Source: Candidatus Obscuribacter sp. | GTDB lineage: Bacteria; Cyanobacteriota; Vampirovibrionia; Obscuribacterales; Obscuribacteraceae | Assembly (NCBI GenBank): GCA_021772095.1 | Contig: JADYXR010000197.1 | Location: 27,685-91,684 of the forward strand | Length of the DNA stretch: 64,000 bases | Direction: 5' to 3' | Shown: in pieces, positions 24,401 through 34,300 of the stretch | Layout of the letters: each line of letters starts with the position of its first letter | Position numbering within the stretch: position 1 is the first letter of the stretch | The notes under the pieces: generated by a model | Told to the model about the DNA's origin: nothing | Databases searched by the model: none | The model's input: only the letters and a program-made list of their open reading frames with translations | Made by a program: the position numbers and the translations under genes

Positions 24401-26677
24401 ATCAGCCTGAGTCGTAACGCTGAAGATAAGCCCGTTACCGGCGGTGCCACCAGGAGTAGTGCCGTTTCCTAAGTTAACGGAGCCTATGTTGTTGACGGTA
24501 ACGTTGCCTCCGCTGTTCAATATAAGCTCGTTGGCTTCGGTCAATATTCCCGTAGATTTTTTGCCACTGCCCACGCCACCAGTTCCTGTTGTGATAGTGA
24601 CGGTGTCGCCTTCGATTCTGCCCGTTCCTTTTTGCAGCAGTCCTCCGACCCCAGCACTTGCGACAGCCGTGACGTCAGCTCCGGATGCATGGATTGAACC
24701 CGTGAACTGAATTGAACTGCCTGTAAATGTAAGGTCCGCGACATCTCTTTCGAAATCGACCACGCCCACTCTTGCACCTGCGGCGTTATACGTGATGGCA
24801 GCGCCCGTTGTGGTTTCAGGCTGGGCTGCGTACAACAAAACGTCTCCGGAGTTGCCGCCTGAAACAGGGTCTGCCGCGGTACTAATGGTACCGACATTGA
24901 TGGCAGCCGATTTTGTTGATGCAGCGGAATTGCCCGCAATGATGGTCACAGTCCCTGAATTGCCATATAAACTCGAGGTGTCGATCGAAAGACGCGCCTC
25001 GGGGAATTTGACGAATCCGTTTGTCGTGTTTGTTGAGAAGGCTGCAAGAACGACATTGCCGCCGTTCTCTTGCTGGTTGCCTGAGTTCGGCAAGTTTGAG
25101 CTGGTATCGATCAGCGCACCGAGGTAACTGCTGCCGCTTAAATCAATGTTGCCGCCGAGCCCACCAGTGAAATTAACAGTTGCCGTCTGCCCTACGCCAA
25201 TCGGGGTTCCTGGCGTTGGAAGTCCGGTGGTGTCCGTTCCCGAATTCGTCACCAGTGCGCCTGCGACCAGTGTGATGTTGGTGCTAGGTGTCGCTGTCGC
25301 CCCGGTTGAGTTATATGTGCTGATGAACGCATTGCCGGTTGCGGTGATGTTGCCGGCTGCAAGGATTGTTATGTCTTCGCGGGCAATTACGGCACCATTA
25401 ATGACGATATCGCCCGTGGTATTAACAAAGGTCGGATCGCCTGTGAGGCAGTTGTCGCCGAGTGTGAGCGTTCCACCTGAAGTGAATATGTGAGCTGCCA
25501 GACCGGTGGTATTCAGCTCTCCTGTGATTTCATCGACATTGGTCGTAATAGTTCCGCCGCCGCCGTAGACGTTTAAGTTCTTCGAATCATATGTGCCACC
25601 AGTCATGGTGGTGTCGTTCAAATCGGTGTATGCCAGGTCGCGAACATTGATGTCGCCTTGAAGCGCGTTGAAACTGCCGCCGACGCCGTTGATTGTGAGA
25701 TCAGAAGCCAGTTGCGAGGCTGCGATGTTCAAATTGCCATCGGATGCGGTCAAGGCACCGCTGTTGTTCAAATTGCCATTGCCGGCGAAGATGTTGAGAT
25801 CGCCGCTTTGTGCGGTGATGCTTCCGGAGTTATTAACGCCACCATATGCGGAGGCAGTGGTGAGGGCACCGCTGCTGGTGATCGTTCCTGCGTTGTTGAA
25901 ATTATTTTCGGCAACCAGAGTCAAATCGACGTTCTTGACTGTGCCCTTCAAGTCTTGAAGGAACGAACCGTTCAGATCGGTCGAGATGCTGCCGCCGTTG
26001 TTGATATCGTCAGCCGAGATGACGCCGCCTCTTACCTTGTTGTCTGTGGACAATGCATAAATAGATCCAAGGTTGGTCAGATCGCCCGACAAATTGATGG
26101 ACTTGTTATTGGCGAAATTGTTGACTGCTGAAACGCTTTGAGGAATTACCAGGTCATTGACATGACGTGCCGCAGAGTTGAGCGAGAAAGAGCCACCGCT
26201 AGCGGTGCCTTCGGAGCTTACGTTAAGCGACTGAGGACTTTGAGTCAGCACCTGTTGAATCGCTACATATTGGGCGGCAGTGACTTGATCGCCGGCTGCG
26301 AATGTTTGTTGATTGCCGCCTGCATTGATGGTGACGCTTTCGACGCCTCGGAAGATTTTGGAACCGAGTTCGATGTTTCTTACTGATGAGGAGAGGTCCA
26401 AATCGAGTCTGCGTGAATCGAGACCGGTGGTATTTCTTTGAACGTGGTTGTTAAAGGCTTGCGTGAAGCCATTTGGAACTTGATTGAAACTGGCTCCCCG
26501 TCCGCTGTTTCGGCTGCCCGCGTTGAAATCTTTCCATCCTCGAACTGCGTCATCGCTGTTGGCCGCGAAGCATGGGCTCATGGAAAATAGCAGGCAGGTT
26601 CCGGTAGTTATCCTTATGAAGTCCTTGTTTAGCAGAAGGCTATGCGCCATAGCCGGTCTTGCTGGTTTAATCGCCAT
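21425..26677 (-). CDS. Giant exported FHA-like beta-helix protein with C-terminal FecR-like cap (1750 aa)
   Basis: 1750 aa with signal-like segment (residues about 20-40, ending FAANSDD). Residues about 85-240 match the N-terminus of the 4039-aa protein: RRLDLDLSSSVRNIELG, SVTINAGGNQQTF, DLVIPQSVSAVNNF, and LSGDLTNLGSIYALS. Residues about 240-1400 are irregular Gly/Thr/Asn/Ser repeats (NNSGSITAQSGDLNI, GNVTVNNIGSVNLG) typical of right-handed beta-helix adhesins. A less repetitive segment follows. Residues about 1565-1690 are FecR-like (TLHRGTLVVAPSTDTVINTPVGQI, MAVYDLDDVRKGAI, LSPGQHVFVTS). No Omp85 partner, beta-barrel or LPXTG anchor is visible. Probable cell-surface or secreted adhesin; how it reaches the surface is unclear. 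Confidence 0.8.
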   Translation of the reverse strand: MAIKPARPAMAHSLLLNKDFIRITTGTCLLFSMSPCFAANSDDAVRGWKDFNAGSRNSGRGASFNQVPNGFTQAFNNHVQRNTTGLDSRRLDLDLSSSVRNIELGSKIFRGVESVTINAGGNQQTFAAGDQVTAAQYVAIQQVLTQSPQSLNVSSEGTASGGSFSLNSAARHVNDLVIPQSVSAVNNFANNKSINLSGDLTNLGSIYALSTDNKVRGGVISADDINNGGSISTDLNGSFLQDLKGTVKNVDLTLVAENNFNNAGTITSSGALTTASAYGGVNNSGSITAQSGDLNIFAGNGNLNNSGALTASDGNLNIAASQLASDLTINGVGGSFNALQGDINVRDLAYTDLNDTTMTGGTYDSKNLNVYGGGGTITTNVDEITGELNTTGLAAHIFTSGGTLTLGDNCLTGDPTFVNTTGDIVINGAVIAREDITILAAGNITATGNAFISTYNSTGATATPSTNITLVAGALVTNSGTDTTGLPTPGTPIGVGQTATVNFTGGLGGNIDLSGSSYLGALIDTSSNLPNSGNQQENGGNVVLAAFSTNTTNGFVKFPEARLSIDTSSLYGNSGTVTIIAGNSAASTKSAAINVGTISTAADPVSGGNSGDVLLYAAQPETTTGAAITYNAAGARVGVVDFERDVADLTFTGSSIQFTGSIHASGADVTAVASAGVGGLLQKGTGRIEGDTVTITTGTGGVGSGKKSTGILTEANELILNSGGNVTVNNIGSVNLGNGTTPGGTAGNGLIFSVTTQADGNGDGRITIANNGLITAQSGTLAEIRLTSSEAAGGTGGIRTNGTARLIATLVTLADVNEADGIFGLGFGDIGQNTGNPLNIEATTVAANTQGNVFVLSNGVINVSESSAGNGKTFNLQTDPVTSTSGQIILLGDIKSAFGRIGTLTLASSENGGVGGIIAGGVLVADVINLSDDNNAGQVGRGNASLGTIDAPIVVDTRDLNVDTLGPEINIVNIGKTGLTLQNSGAAALRVGSFTLLSASTVNVNDVFAINGVNITTQSKGNIIVSGDIDVSNGGGSAFLTTSTGNITNGGGLILASNVVFTSSSGSVGSSASFVETETNNLTVNGGSNAYIENTNVANLNLIGTTARGQFTLETEGSLSINSAILTPTGIKLVSTTGNNIVSTGFSIGSAKATGVVEIDVDGGGDILVTSGGIVSAKTLVTLSTDGGDIGNLANNLVISSAGLSANTNGAGIVAIDAAASKKLPLTVFNSSSGGDFSLDAAGSLLLNNIQTENGSITVTTSVGTLATNTNSIIQVAELANPAAGLAQITLQNSAAKAGKTAAISIGAGSTIQTFANTPGIGVNGNGAIRIFATATPGAPTNTTPPANVVIGTQSGGGQTFFGANGITALAPNNTMENIGADIVFDTGTKPASAILLGGNVLIHADPPVSSTPLTRDNSLPIINGIVSQPDAVPTTDSGSNRANQLLAPATSPLISSASSSMSAPALPANNIQLASNEVASSSNTLTNFATLTAALSGTQSAINFAPAQKDGWISDTELSNGQIPARVFGDVTVSGDDTAGAELEYPAAGEAPSAVQQATKGQPLVGSISANVGGPKVATLHRGTLVVAPSTDTVINTPVGQIKVGAKSLALVMAFADGMAVYDLDDVRKGAIEIVANGKSITLSPGQHVFVTSSNARGFEDVNPAQMIGYRGITSRDLNNGLKAFTAEFNVPHAVSAVKPLKHLLQSKHPQDKKVAEHLLKTTAVTMQLRGRGGDYQQVFRPRKTAWAQ

Positions 26678-27138
26678 ATAAAATCCACTCTTGGTAGTTC
26701 AATCACTAAGTAGTCAAGCTAAATCAGACAAGCCACATGCCCGTTTTTCAACGACTGCGGTTCGCCCGTCGGGATTCAGTTTGAATGGTTACCTGCTGCT
26801 GACTTCTTGTGTTGGGAAGTCCAACGCAAAGCCAGTCACGGCTAACCGTCAGGTTTACCTTAACTGGCAGATCGTATCCGAAATTTAGTTAATGTGTCTA
26901 CTGATCGAGGATGAATTCCCAATTTTGCCGCGAAATGAAAGTCTGGCGAAGATAGCGCGACGGATTGAGACCGCACACTGCTACATGCGACACTGCGATA
27001 TTTCGATGCGTGAAATTTGAATACCAAAACTTTATAAGGCATCAACACGTTATTCAGTTGTTGGCATCTACAAACGCATTTTCGTTTCGTTCTGAAGCAG
27101 CCAAACATTTGTCGACGTTCGAAACGAATTTTTCAAAA
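26678..27138. other. Upstream region of the 1750-aa exoprotein gene
   Basis: 461 bases without a convincing gene; short ORFs here look like noise. It probably holds the promoter of the exoprotein gene. A compact potential three-way junction at 26831-26868 (GCCAGT/ACTGGC closing stem with two small hairpins) is preceded by GACTTC/GAAGTC arms (about 26798-26819). Details are under findings. Confidence 0.5.
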
Positions 27139-28131
27139 TCAGTTGTTCATGGTCAGAACAATTTTTCCTGTTGATTTTCTGCTCTCAAGCATTTCATGAG
27201 CTTTGGCTGCGTCTTCGAGCGGAAACTCTTTATACACACTCAACTTCAACCAGCCTTCTCTTATCGCTGAAGTGACATCGTTTGCACGCATTAACAGCTC
27301 GTCTCTATCGAGTAGATAGTTGAACAGAGTGCCACCACAAACGCTGACTGATTTTTGTTGGAAAAGATTTGGGCTGACTGGTTCGGCGCGGCCGCTGGCG
27401 GAACCGAAGATTACGACGGTGCCTCTGAGCGCCACCGCTTCTAAATCGCCAGGGAAAGTGTCTTTGCCGACGCCATCGATTATCAACTCCGCGCCACTAT
27501 CTGCGGTGATGCGTTTTACTTCAGTGACAAAATCTTGGCTCGAATAATTGATCACGTGGTCACAACCAGCTTCCGTTGCCAGTTTCGCTTTTTCAGCAGT
27601 GGAAACGGTTCCGATAACTTGGGCGCCTAAATGCTTCGCCCATTGGCATAGCAAGAGTCCCATGCCGCCGGCTGCGGCGTGAATCAAAACCGTCATGTTT
27701 GGTTTTGGCTTCTTATATTCATTAATCAGATAGTGCGCGGTCATTCCCTGGAGCGGGAAGGCGGCGCCTTCGGCGAATGACATCGATTCGGGCAGCGGAA
27801 CCAACTTGGCAGCGTCCACGATGGCAGCTTCGGCGTACGCGCCGGGCTGACCGGTGTACGCGACGCGGTCGCCGACTTTGACTTCAGTGACGTCGGCGGC
27901 GATTGCTTCGACCACTCCCGACGCTTCTAAGCCCGGTGTGGTGGGCAATTCGGTAGGATAATCACCGCGCCGGCGATAGATGTCGATGAAATTGAGCCCG
28001 GCTGCATGAATGCGGACGCGCGCCTGTCCCGGTCCGGGAGGCGGCAGTGTGATTTTTTGCACTTGCAGAACTTCTGGTCCGCCAAACTGCTCAATTCGAA
28101 TGGCGCGTACTTCGACTGTATTATCGGTCAC
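27139..28131 (-). CDS. Zinc-independent quinone oxidoreductase (MDR/zeta-crystallin family)
   Basis: 330 aa from the GTG at 28131, which has AAGGAG six bases upstream; the track ATG at 28155 would put that Shine-Dalgarno inside the gene. It is a QOR-type NADPH:quinone reductase: AIRIEQFGGPEVLQV, GLNFIDIYRRRGDYP, TPGLEASGVVEAIA, then the Rossmann motif HAAAGGMGLLLCQWAKHLGAQVIG and GGTLFNYLLDRDELL. No zinc-binding cysteines are seen. It reduces quinones in the cytoplasm and is divergent from the glycosyltransferase gene. Its position between the giant exoproteins is probably coincidental. Confidence 0.9.
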   Translation of the reverse strand: MTDNTVEVRAIRIEQFGGPEVLQVQKITLPPPGPGQARVRIHAAGLNFIDIYRRRGDYPTELPTTPGLEASGVVEAIAADVTEVKVGDRVAYTGQPGAYAEAAIVDAAKLVPLPESMSFAEGAAFPLQGMTAHYLINEYKKPKPNMTVLIHAAAGGMGLLLCQWAKHLGAQVIGTVSTAEKAKLATEAGCDHVINYSSQDFVTEVKRITADSGAELIIDGVGKDTFPGDLEAVALRGTVVIFGSASGRAEPVSPNLFQQKSVSVCGGTLFNYLLDRDELLMRANDVTSAIREGWLKLSVYKEFPLEDAAKAHEMLESRKSTGKIVLTMNN

Positions 28132-28213
28132 CTTGCACTCCTTTTGGTCGAACATTGTTCGCTTCTGGCAATAGTGATCTTAAGCTGTTGATTGCGTGGA
28201 ATAGTTTTGAGTA

Positions 28214-31204
28214 ATGCCAAAAGTTAACAAAGCAAATATTCGACTGGCGATCCAGATGGTAATTCTTCTGGCCGTCGTGCTCTTCAGCTACTCGCCGTCG
28301 CTGGATAGTTTTTTCGTTGCTGACGACATCTGGCAAGTCAATTTTGCTCACAAGGTTTTTGAAGGTCGAACTGAACTAATCTGGCGCAATTTCACGAGTA
28401 ACTATCTCCAGCTTCCGAGCTTTGATTTTTATCGACCGTTGCTCGGATTCACATTTTTGTTTGACTATTTTTTCTACGGAACGAATGCAGTCGGATATCA
28501 CGTTACGAGCGTGATGCTCTATTTAAGCGCGGTTGCGTTGATTTTCATTCTAGTAAGAGTGATGACTCGAACGTGGCCGGACTTCAATTCTTCGTGGGCT
28601 GCGTTTTTCTCTGCGTTGTTGTTTGCGGTGACACCTCTTCACGTAGAGGATGTGTCGTGGATTTCCGGTCGCGCGGATTTGCTGGCGGCGCCGTTTTACT
28701 TGATTGCGTTTATCTTGTTTGTGAAAAGTCACCAGAGTGGTGGCAATCGTCGGTTGTACTTTTTCTCGCTGGTTAGTTTTGGACTCGCGCTTTTGAGTAA
28801 GGAAATTTCGGTTGGGCTTCCGGCGATTGTGGCGGCTTATGCGTTTATTTGGCCGGAGGAAGAAAAGTTCGGTGAACCGCTGGCGAAGTCAAAAACGGTA
28901 GCGAAGAAAGTTGAGAATAAAGAAACTGCGGTTGAAACTCAGAAGGAAGTTGAAGATGAAACTGCAACAGCGAGCGCGGAAAAAGGCGTTAAGAAGCCTG
29001 TAGGGAGTGCTGTCAGCGCCAGGCAAGCGGCGCATTACGAGCGCGCTATAAAGAAAGGGAAGAAGAAAAGTAAGAAGAAACCTGGTGGTGCGACTACAGC
29101 AAAAGACGCTAGTGCTTCGAGCGAAAGTGCGGGATCTGGTGAAACCACTGGTGGTGCCAGTAGCGGTTCTGGCGAGGATGGGAGTGCTGGTACGAGTGCT
29201 AGTACGAGTGCTAGTACTGGTTCGAGTAAAGGTTCGAGTACTGGTTCGAGAACAGGTTCGAGTACAGGTTCGAGCACTGGTTCAAGTACTGGCTCAGGTC
29301 CTGGTGCGAGCGCGAGTGCTGGTGCGGGTGAAACCAAGGCGGGGAAAACGAATGTCACCGGTTCGTCTGGAGCTTCGGACGAAGCGGTCTCATCTGTCGG
29401 CGATACAGTCGGTGAACGATGGACGTTGATGCGTCGTTTCAAATTGGCTTTCAAAGTGACCTGGCCGTTCGGAATAATTGGAGTCGTATATTTACTGATA
29501 AGACTCAAAGTTTTAGGTACGTTCATCGGTGGTTATGGCGGCATGATGGGCGGCGCGCTCGATCGCCATCTGCTATTGCGATGGTTTGATCCGGTCAATT
29601 TATATCGCATTCTGTTGCCGTTTCCAGCAAGCATCAGTCCCGGTCAGACTCCGCAATGGATTCTCCTGATATGTTTAGTCACTTGCATTTGCATCATCCT
29701 GATTCGCTTAATGGCGCAAGCGCGTCCATTCTCATGGCTGCTCTTTCTGTGCATATGGATGACGAGTGCGGTTCTGCCATTGGCAAAACTGTGGGGCATT
29801 GGTCTGGAGCTAGAGACTAGTCGCCTACTTTTCTTTTACACGATGGGCTATTCGATACTATGGCCGGTGCTGCTGTTTTATCCGCCAAAGGCTGACGCGA
29901 AATATAGACTGCCTGCGGAAGCTAATCGAAACCTGGGAATCGTCAGCGCCGGCATCTTCTTAGTGATGACGGTTACGATGACTTGGGCGACGTTCAAAAC
30001 CAACAACTTCTGGTATACTGCCGGCCACGAACTCAAAAAAATATGGCGTGATACCGTTCACATTGCCGAAGGATTGAACGGAAACGAGAAGGCGATGATT
30101 CTCGGCATACCCAAGGATTACAAAGGCGCACACGTCAATTTCAACGGGTCGACTTTTCACCATATGCTTCGACCGCCGTTCACAACGACTGATTTGTCGA
30201 AGCGAGTTCTGACCTTTGAGCCGTTTATCATTGGTCCATTCGAAGTGGTCAACAGTCATCGATTCAAGGCGCTGTTGAACTCGCCTGGCGTCAAAGGGCC
30301 GTTTGTTTGGGACAGGCACGAAGCGAAGTTCACACCGATTGCATTCGGCGGAATGAGAAATCTGCCGGAGTCTTTGGCGTTACCGTTCCGCACCACTGAT
30401 GATGCGCTCGTCGGCAAGAACGTGTGGAAATATCACGGCAAGGGCACGACGGAACTCAGAGGAAACGGCATGGTCATGCACCATACCGATGACGGCGCAG
30501 CGCTTCAGATCGACAAATTGGATATCTCGCCTCTGGAATACGACTTTATCGAGTTCACCATCAGCGGTGCCCTGACGCAAAAGGATATGCGTATGCTTGT
30601 GCCGATGGCGGTCGGATGGAATTCCATGTCGGTGAAGAAAGACCGCTTCGAAAACTGGTCTGTACTGGCTCTTAACGTTCCGAAGCTGAAAGAGAAAAAT
30701 CAATTCAGACTGCAACTCTCGCACTTCTGGCAGTTCTTTTCTGCTGGAACAATCAGATCGTTCGTAATCCGTTTATTCGAATCGGACACCATCGAAGTGA
30801 GCGATGTGCGCTTACTCAAGGGCGACAAATTGCTGCCGTTTGCGGGCGTAAAAGACCTTGAACCGCTCAATTCCGGTGAATATGTAATCAACGACGATCC
30901 CTTGATGTTCTTGTTTGACGGAACGAAAATTCCGAATGCTAGTTCGGTCGAAATTGAAATCACAAAACCAAACTTTTTCTTCGACAACTATTTGATGGGC
31001 ACCAAAGAGTCCGCAGTCGCGCACACCCTGGGCGTCAACCTCGTCAGAGGCGCGACCATACTCAAGCCTGAACTCTTTAACGAACCAGCGTATTACGAGA
31101 TTCGAGTACGTTGCCTCGATGCGCAGAAGCAACCCGTGGGCGTCTGGTCAGAAGCCGTCAGTGTTGTGAAAATGGGCGATGGTCTGGATACCTACCTTTT
31201 CTAA
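28214..31204 (+). CDS. GT-C fold membrane glycosyltransferase, TMTC-like, with low-complexity insert
   Basis: 996 aa. An N-terminal membrane helix is followed by a loop with the acidic pair FFVADDIWQ (residues about 33-41), the usual catalytic position in GT-C enzymes. More helices and the segment SWISGRADLLAAPFYL resemble TMTC-type dolichyl-phosphate mannosyltransferases. Residues about 215-405 form a cytoplasmic-type insert: charged Lys/Glu region, then Ser/Gly/Thr repeats (GSSTGSSTGSSTGS). Helices resume at about 418-600. Residues about 610-996 are soluble and beta-rich, possibly carbohydrate-recognising. Polyprenyl-phosphate-sugar dependence is family knowledge; the acceptor is unknown. 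Located between two giant Ser/Thr-rich exoprotein genes. Confidence 0.7.
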   Translation: MPKVNKANIRLAIQMVILLAVVLFSYSPSLDSFFVADDIWQVNFAHKVFEGRTELIWRNFTSNYLQLPSFDFYRPLLGFTFLFDYFFYGTNAVGYHVTSVMLYLSAVALIFILVRVMTRTWPDFNSSWAAFFSALLFAVTPLHVEDVSWISGRADLLAAPFYLIAFILFVKSHQSGGNRRLYFFSLVSFGLALLSKEISVGLPAIVAAYAFIWPEEEKFGEPLAKSKTVAKKVENKETAVETQKEVEDETATASAEKGVKKPVGSAVSARQAAHYERAIKKGKKKSKKKPGGATTAKDASASSESAGSGETTGGASSGSGEDGSAGTSASTSASTGSSKGSSTGSRTGSSTGSSTGSSTGSGPGASASAGAGETKAGKTNVTGSSGASDEAVSSVGDTVGERWTLMRRFKLAFKVTWPFGIIGVVYLLIRLKVLGTFIGGYGGMMGGALDRHLLLRWFDPVNLYRILLPFPASISPGQTPQWILLICLVTCICIILIRLMAQARPFSWLLFLCIWMTSAVLPLAKLWGIGLELETSRLLFFYTMGYSILWPVLLFYPPKADAKYRLPAEANRNLGIVSAGIFLVMTVTMTWATFKTNNFWYTAGHELKKIWRDTVHIAEGLNGNEKAMILGIPKDYKGAHVNFNGSTFHHMLRPPFTTTDLSKRVLTFEPFIIGPFEVVNSHRFKALLNSPGVKGPFVWDRHEAKFTPIAFGGMRNLPESLALPFRTTDDALVGKNVWKYHGKGTTELRGNGMVMHHTDDGAALQIDKLDISPLEYDFIEFTISGALTQKDMRMLVPMAVGWNSMSVKKDRFENWSVLALNVPKLKEKNQFRLQLSHFWQFFSAGTIRSFVIRLFESDTIEVSDVRLLKGDKLLPFAGVKDLEPLNSGEYVINDDPLMFLFDGTKIPNASSVEIEITKPNFFFDNYLMGTKESAVAHTLGVNLVRGATILKPELFNEPAYYEIRVRCLDAQKQPVGVWSEAVSVVKMGDGLDTYLF
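29189..29300 (+). repeat. 12-base tandem repeats encoding GSST units
   Basis: Repeated GGTTCGAGTACT-like dodecamers (variants ggttcgagtaaa, ggttcgagaaca, ggttcgagcact) encode Gly-Ser-Ser-Thr/Lys units in the glycosyltransferase insert. Copies are in frame and slightly diverged, with related 12-base agtgctagtacg units just before them. Confidence 0.85.
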
Positions 31205-31233
31205 TGGCAGGCTCGGCGAGTCAAAATTTTTCG

Positions 31234-31284
31234 TGTCCCATATATGGGACAGAAAAGACCAGTTTTGTCCCACATATGGGACAA
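31234..31284. repeat. Pair of TGTCCCA-n4-TGGGACA palindromes
   Basis: TGTCCCATATATGGGACA (31234-31251) is a perfect 18-base palindrome. TTGTCCCACATATGGGACAA (31265-31284) repeats it with 8-base arms and a CATA centre. Their centres are 32 bases apart, about three helical turns. They lie between the stop codons of the convergent glycosyltransferase and giant exoprotein genes. Confidence 0.85.
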
Positions 31285-31310
31285 GGCTCCTGAACCGTTC
31301 CGTCAAATAC

Positions 31311-31350
31311 AAAAAACGGAGAGCGGTTTTGCCCGCCCTCCGTTTTGTTT
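31311..31350. terminator. Bidirectional terminator between convergent genes
   Basis: AAAACGGAG pairs with CTCCGTTTT, with an inner GCGG/CCGC stem around a short loop. The hairpin has a T-run on the + side (CCGTTTTGTTT) and A-run on the left, so it can terminate the + strand glycosyltransferase gene and the - strand 4039-aa gene. Confidence 0.85.
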
Positions 31351-31396
31351 AACGGATCAATTGAGAACGATGATTAGCGCATCGCTGTGATAATGC

Positions 31397-34300
31397 TTAC
31401 CGCATCGCTGTGATTTGGCTTCTTACATGCTGTTGGAACTCTTCTTTGCTTTGTGAAAGGTAGAGAATAACTGCCTGTGTTTTGGTCATCTTAGCGGCGA
31501 TCTTAGCTGCGGTTGGTTCTTTCGAAGCCATCAGGTTTCGAAGAACTGGAACGCAATCGATGGCTGAATTCATGGAGAATTCTGATGTGAATACGCTGCC
31601 ACCGCGGGCGGTTTTTGCGGTATTCAATCCTCGGTGGAGGATCAGTTCAGCGAGGTTTGCATCTGCGTAAGATTGCTTCTCGTTGGCGCAAACCATCGCA
31701 TGGCGTCCCGGGCTCAGAGCCAAGGTTTGACCGTGGAAGGAGAGCGAGATTGCTTGCTTCTTCGCGTCGTGGAGATCGTAGACCGAGGTTCCGTGAGGAC
31801 CGGCGACTACGAGAACGACTGAATCGGCGGCGATCGCGATGTTCGTATGCGGAGTGCTGACGGTCAGGTTGCGAGTTGGCGCAAAGACCGCGGAGCCGCT
31901 GCTCATCGTGTGTGTGGAAGCAACCGTGTTGCCTGCTGGTTTAACTGCATTCGGCAGATGGTCAGAGACGAGAGTCGCGTCCAGGGCGAGAGCAAATTCG
32001 TTGCCGGAATCGTCACCATAGATAGATGCGAGTGCATCAGCTGCAGTGCCGGAGAGGCCGGCGCGCGATTCAAGCAAAGCGGTCGATGACGTTTCGACTG
32101 GTGCCAGGTTCGACAATGTCGTCGTCAGTTCTGAAACGGTCGCGCCTTGTCCGAATGAACTCGACAGAATGTCGGCTCCGACTGAAGTCATTGCAAGGCT
32201 AGAGCTCGAATTGGCTGGCGACGCAGCGAGACCAGTTGAAAGGCTCATTGCGTTAATTGTCGAGCCGATTCTAGATTCACTTCCGGTTACCGCTCTGGTG
32301 GGAACCTTGTCCCATGGTGGGTCAGCCGTGATGGTGACGTTAGACCCGACATGGATGGACTTCTTCTTCAATTTGTCAGCCAAGCTGAAGACCAGGTCGC
32401 GTCCAAGAGCATTCAAAGTGATATTGGTTTCTTTCTTCGTATCGATGCCCTTCTTGCCCAAGACAACTCTTCCGCCGCCAGTTTCATTGACAGTGACATT
32501 CTTAGGCGCCTTCTTGTTCTTCTCCGGGTACGGAGGGACAGGCAAAGCACCAATAGCGATGAAGACTTCACCGACACCGGCGGTGGTGCCGGATGCCTTA
32601 ATGTTGGCACCATCGTCGATGACGATTTTGCCGGTCTTTTTGCCGATGTCGAGGTTTTGCAAGATGATGTCGCCTTCGGTCGTGGTGAGGCTAGCACCGG
32701 CTGCGACTGTGAATGTGCCGATTCCGGTCTGGACGATGGAAATATCGCCACCACCGGTTGTGACATCGTTGACGGTTACTGGTCCAACAGCGATTAAATC
32801 AACTTCGGTAGCTGCTGAAACATCGAGTACATTGACGCCACCAGTTGCGGTGCTCTGAACATATACACCGCCGCCGCTGGCTGAGAAAACTAATTCACTC
32901 GAGTTGGTTACGAAGCGGTTGTTCTCATCCGTTCCGATGCTACCTGCGGTGGATGTCAGTGACAGTCCCAGTGGTGCGGAAATTGTGCCCGTCAAATCGG
33001 AGTTGGTGATGTCGTCCGCGGAGGTCAGCGTCAGCGATTGGGTGTTGATGTTGCCTGCGATAACGAATGTGTCGCCGGCGTCAATCTCGACGCTTGTGGT
33101 CGCATTGATGGTACTGGTGTTGGCGAGAATTACATCACCGAGTGTGCTGGTCAATGTGACAACCGGTGAGGTCAACGTCAAATTGTTGATGACGATATCA
33201 GCGCCACCGTTGGCGGTGAGCGATAGTGACGAATAAGTGGTGATCGGTCCGTTGAGAACGATTGCTGTACCACCGACTCCAGCGGAGCCTGTCAGTGAAA
33301 GATTCGCTACATCAGTGATTCCGCCAAGCGGTGTAGTGATGACACCGCTTGCTACGACGTTGAGAGTGAGGGTGTTGTTTGGACTCGACAAAGTGCCTAA
33401 TTGCAGATTGCCTCCATCGGAAATATCAATGACTCCGTCGCCAGAAGCATTGAGCACATTCACAGTGGTATCCAGGAATGCTCCGCCCTGACCAACTTCA
33501 ACGGTCAGTGTATTGGCGTTTACGCCGTTACCGATCGAGTGCAAGATGTTGTCTGAGGCACCCAGACCACCTCTTAACGTAACGTTGTTAGCAGAGACAA
33601 TGTTCTGGAAGATCAAGCTGCCAGAGGCAAGCGTCGTTGACGTGAAGGTGCCGCCGCTGGCAGTGCCGTTCGACACATTCATGTTGCCGCCCGTGATGTT
33701 CGGAACAGCGACAGCGAGATGAACGTTGCCGTCGGTGACTGAGCCGGTTGTATCGATGATACCGGTGTTCAAATTGCCTTCTGCGATGATGGTCACATTG
33801 CCTGCGGTATCACCTGTGGTGATGATGTCGTTCAGTGTTATCGCGCCGGAACCGATTGTTGTTCCTGCTGTGGCAACCGCGAGGAGATTGCCGCCATCAC
33901 CGCCGCTTGAGCTCAAGATGATGTCGGTATTGCCGAGGTTGATGCTGCCGCCGCTGGCCGATTGATTGTTAGGCACGAAAACGAATTGCGCACCAGTTGT
34001 GATTTGTCCACCGGTTGAAGGGGTGAAATCGTAACCTGCAACCAGTGTGAGGGTTCCGGCGTCGCCAGCATCTGAGAGATCGATGGAGGTCGCACCACCG
34101 GTGATATTGATACTTCCGCTTGCCAGAATGGCAAGGTCTTGTCCGTTGAAGACCATGCTGCCAGTTAGGTTAACATCGCCCTGACTGTTGGCGATGGTGA
34201 AGAAGTCGTTGTTGAAGGTCAGTGGATTGCCAGTGATTGTGCCCTGTTGATTGAGGGAGTTAGACACGATGGTGACTGAATCTGCACCGACTACATTGGC

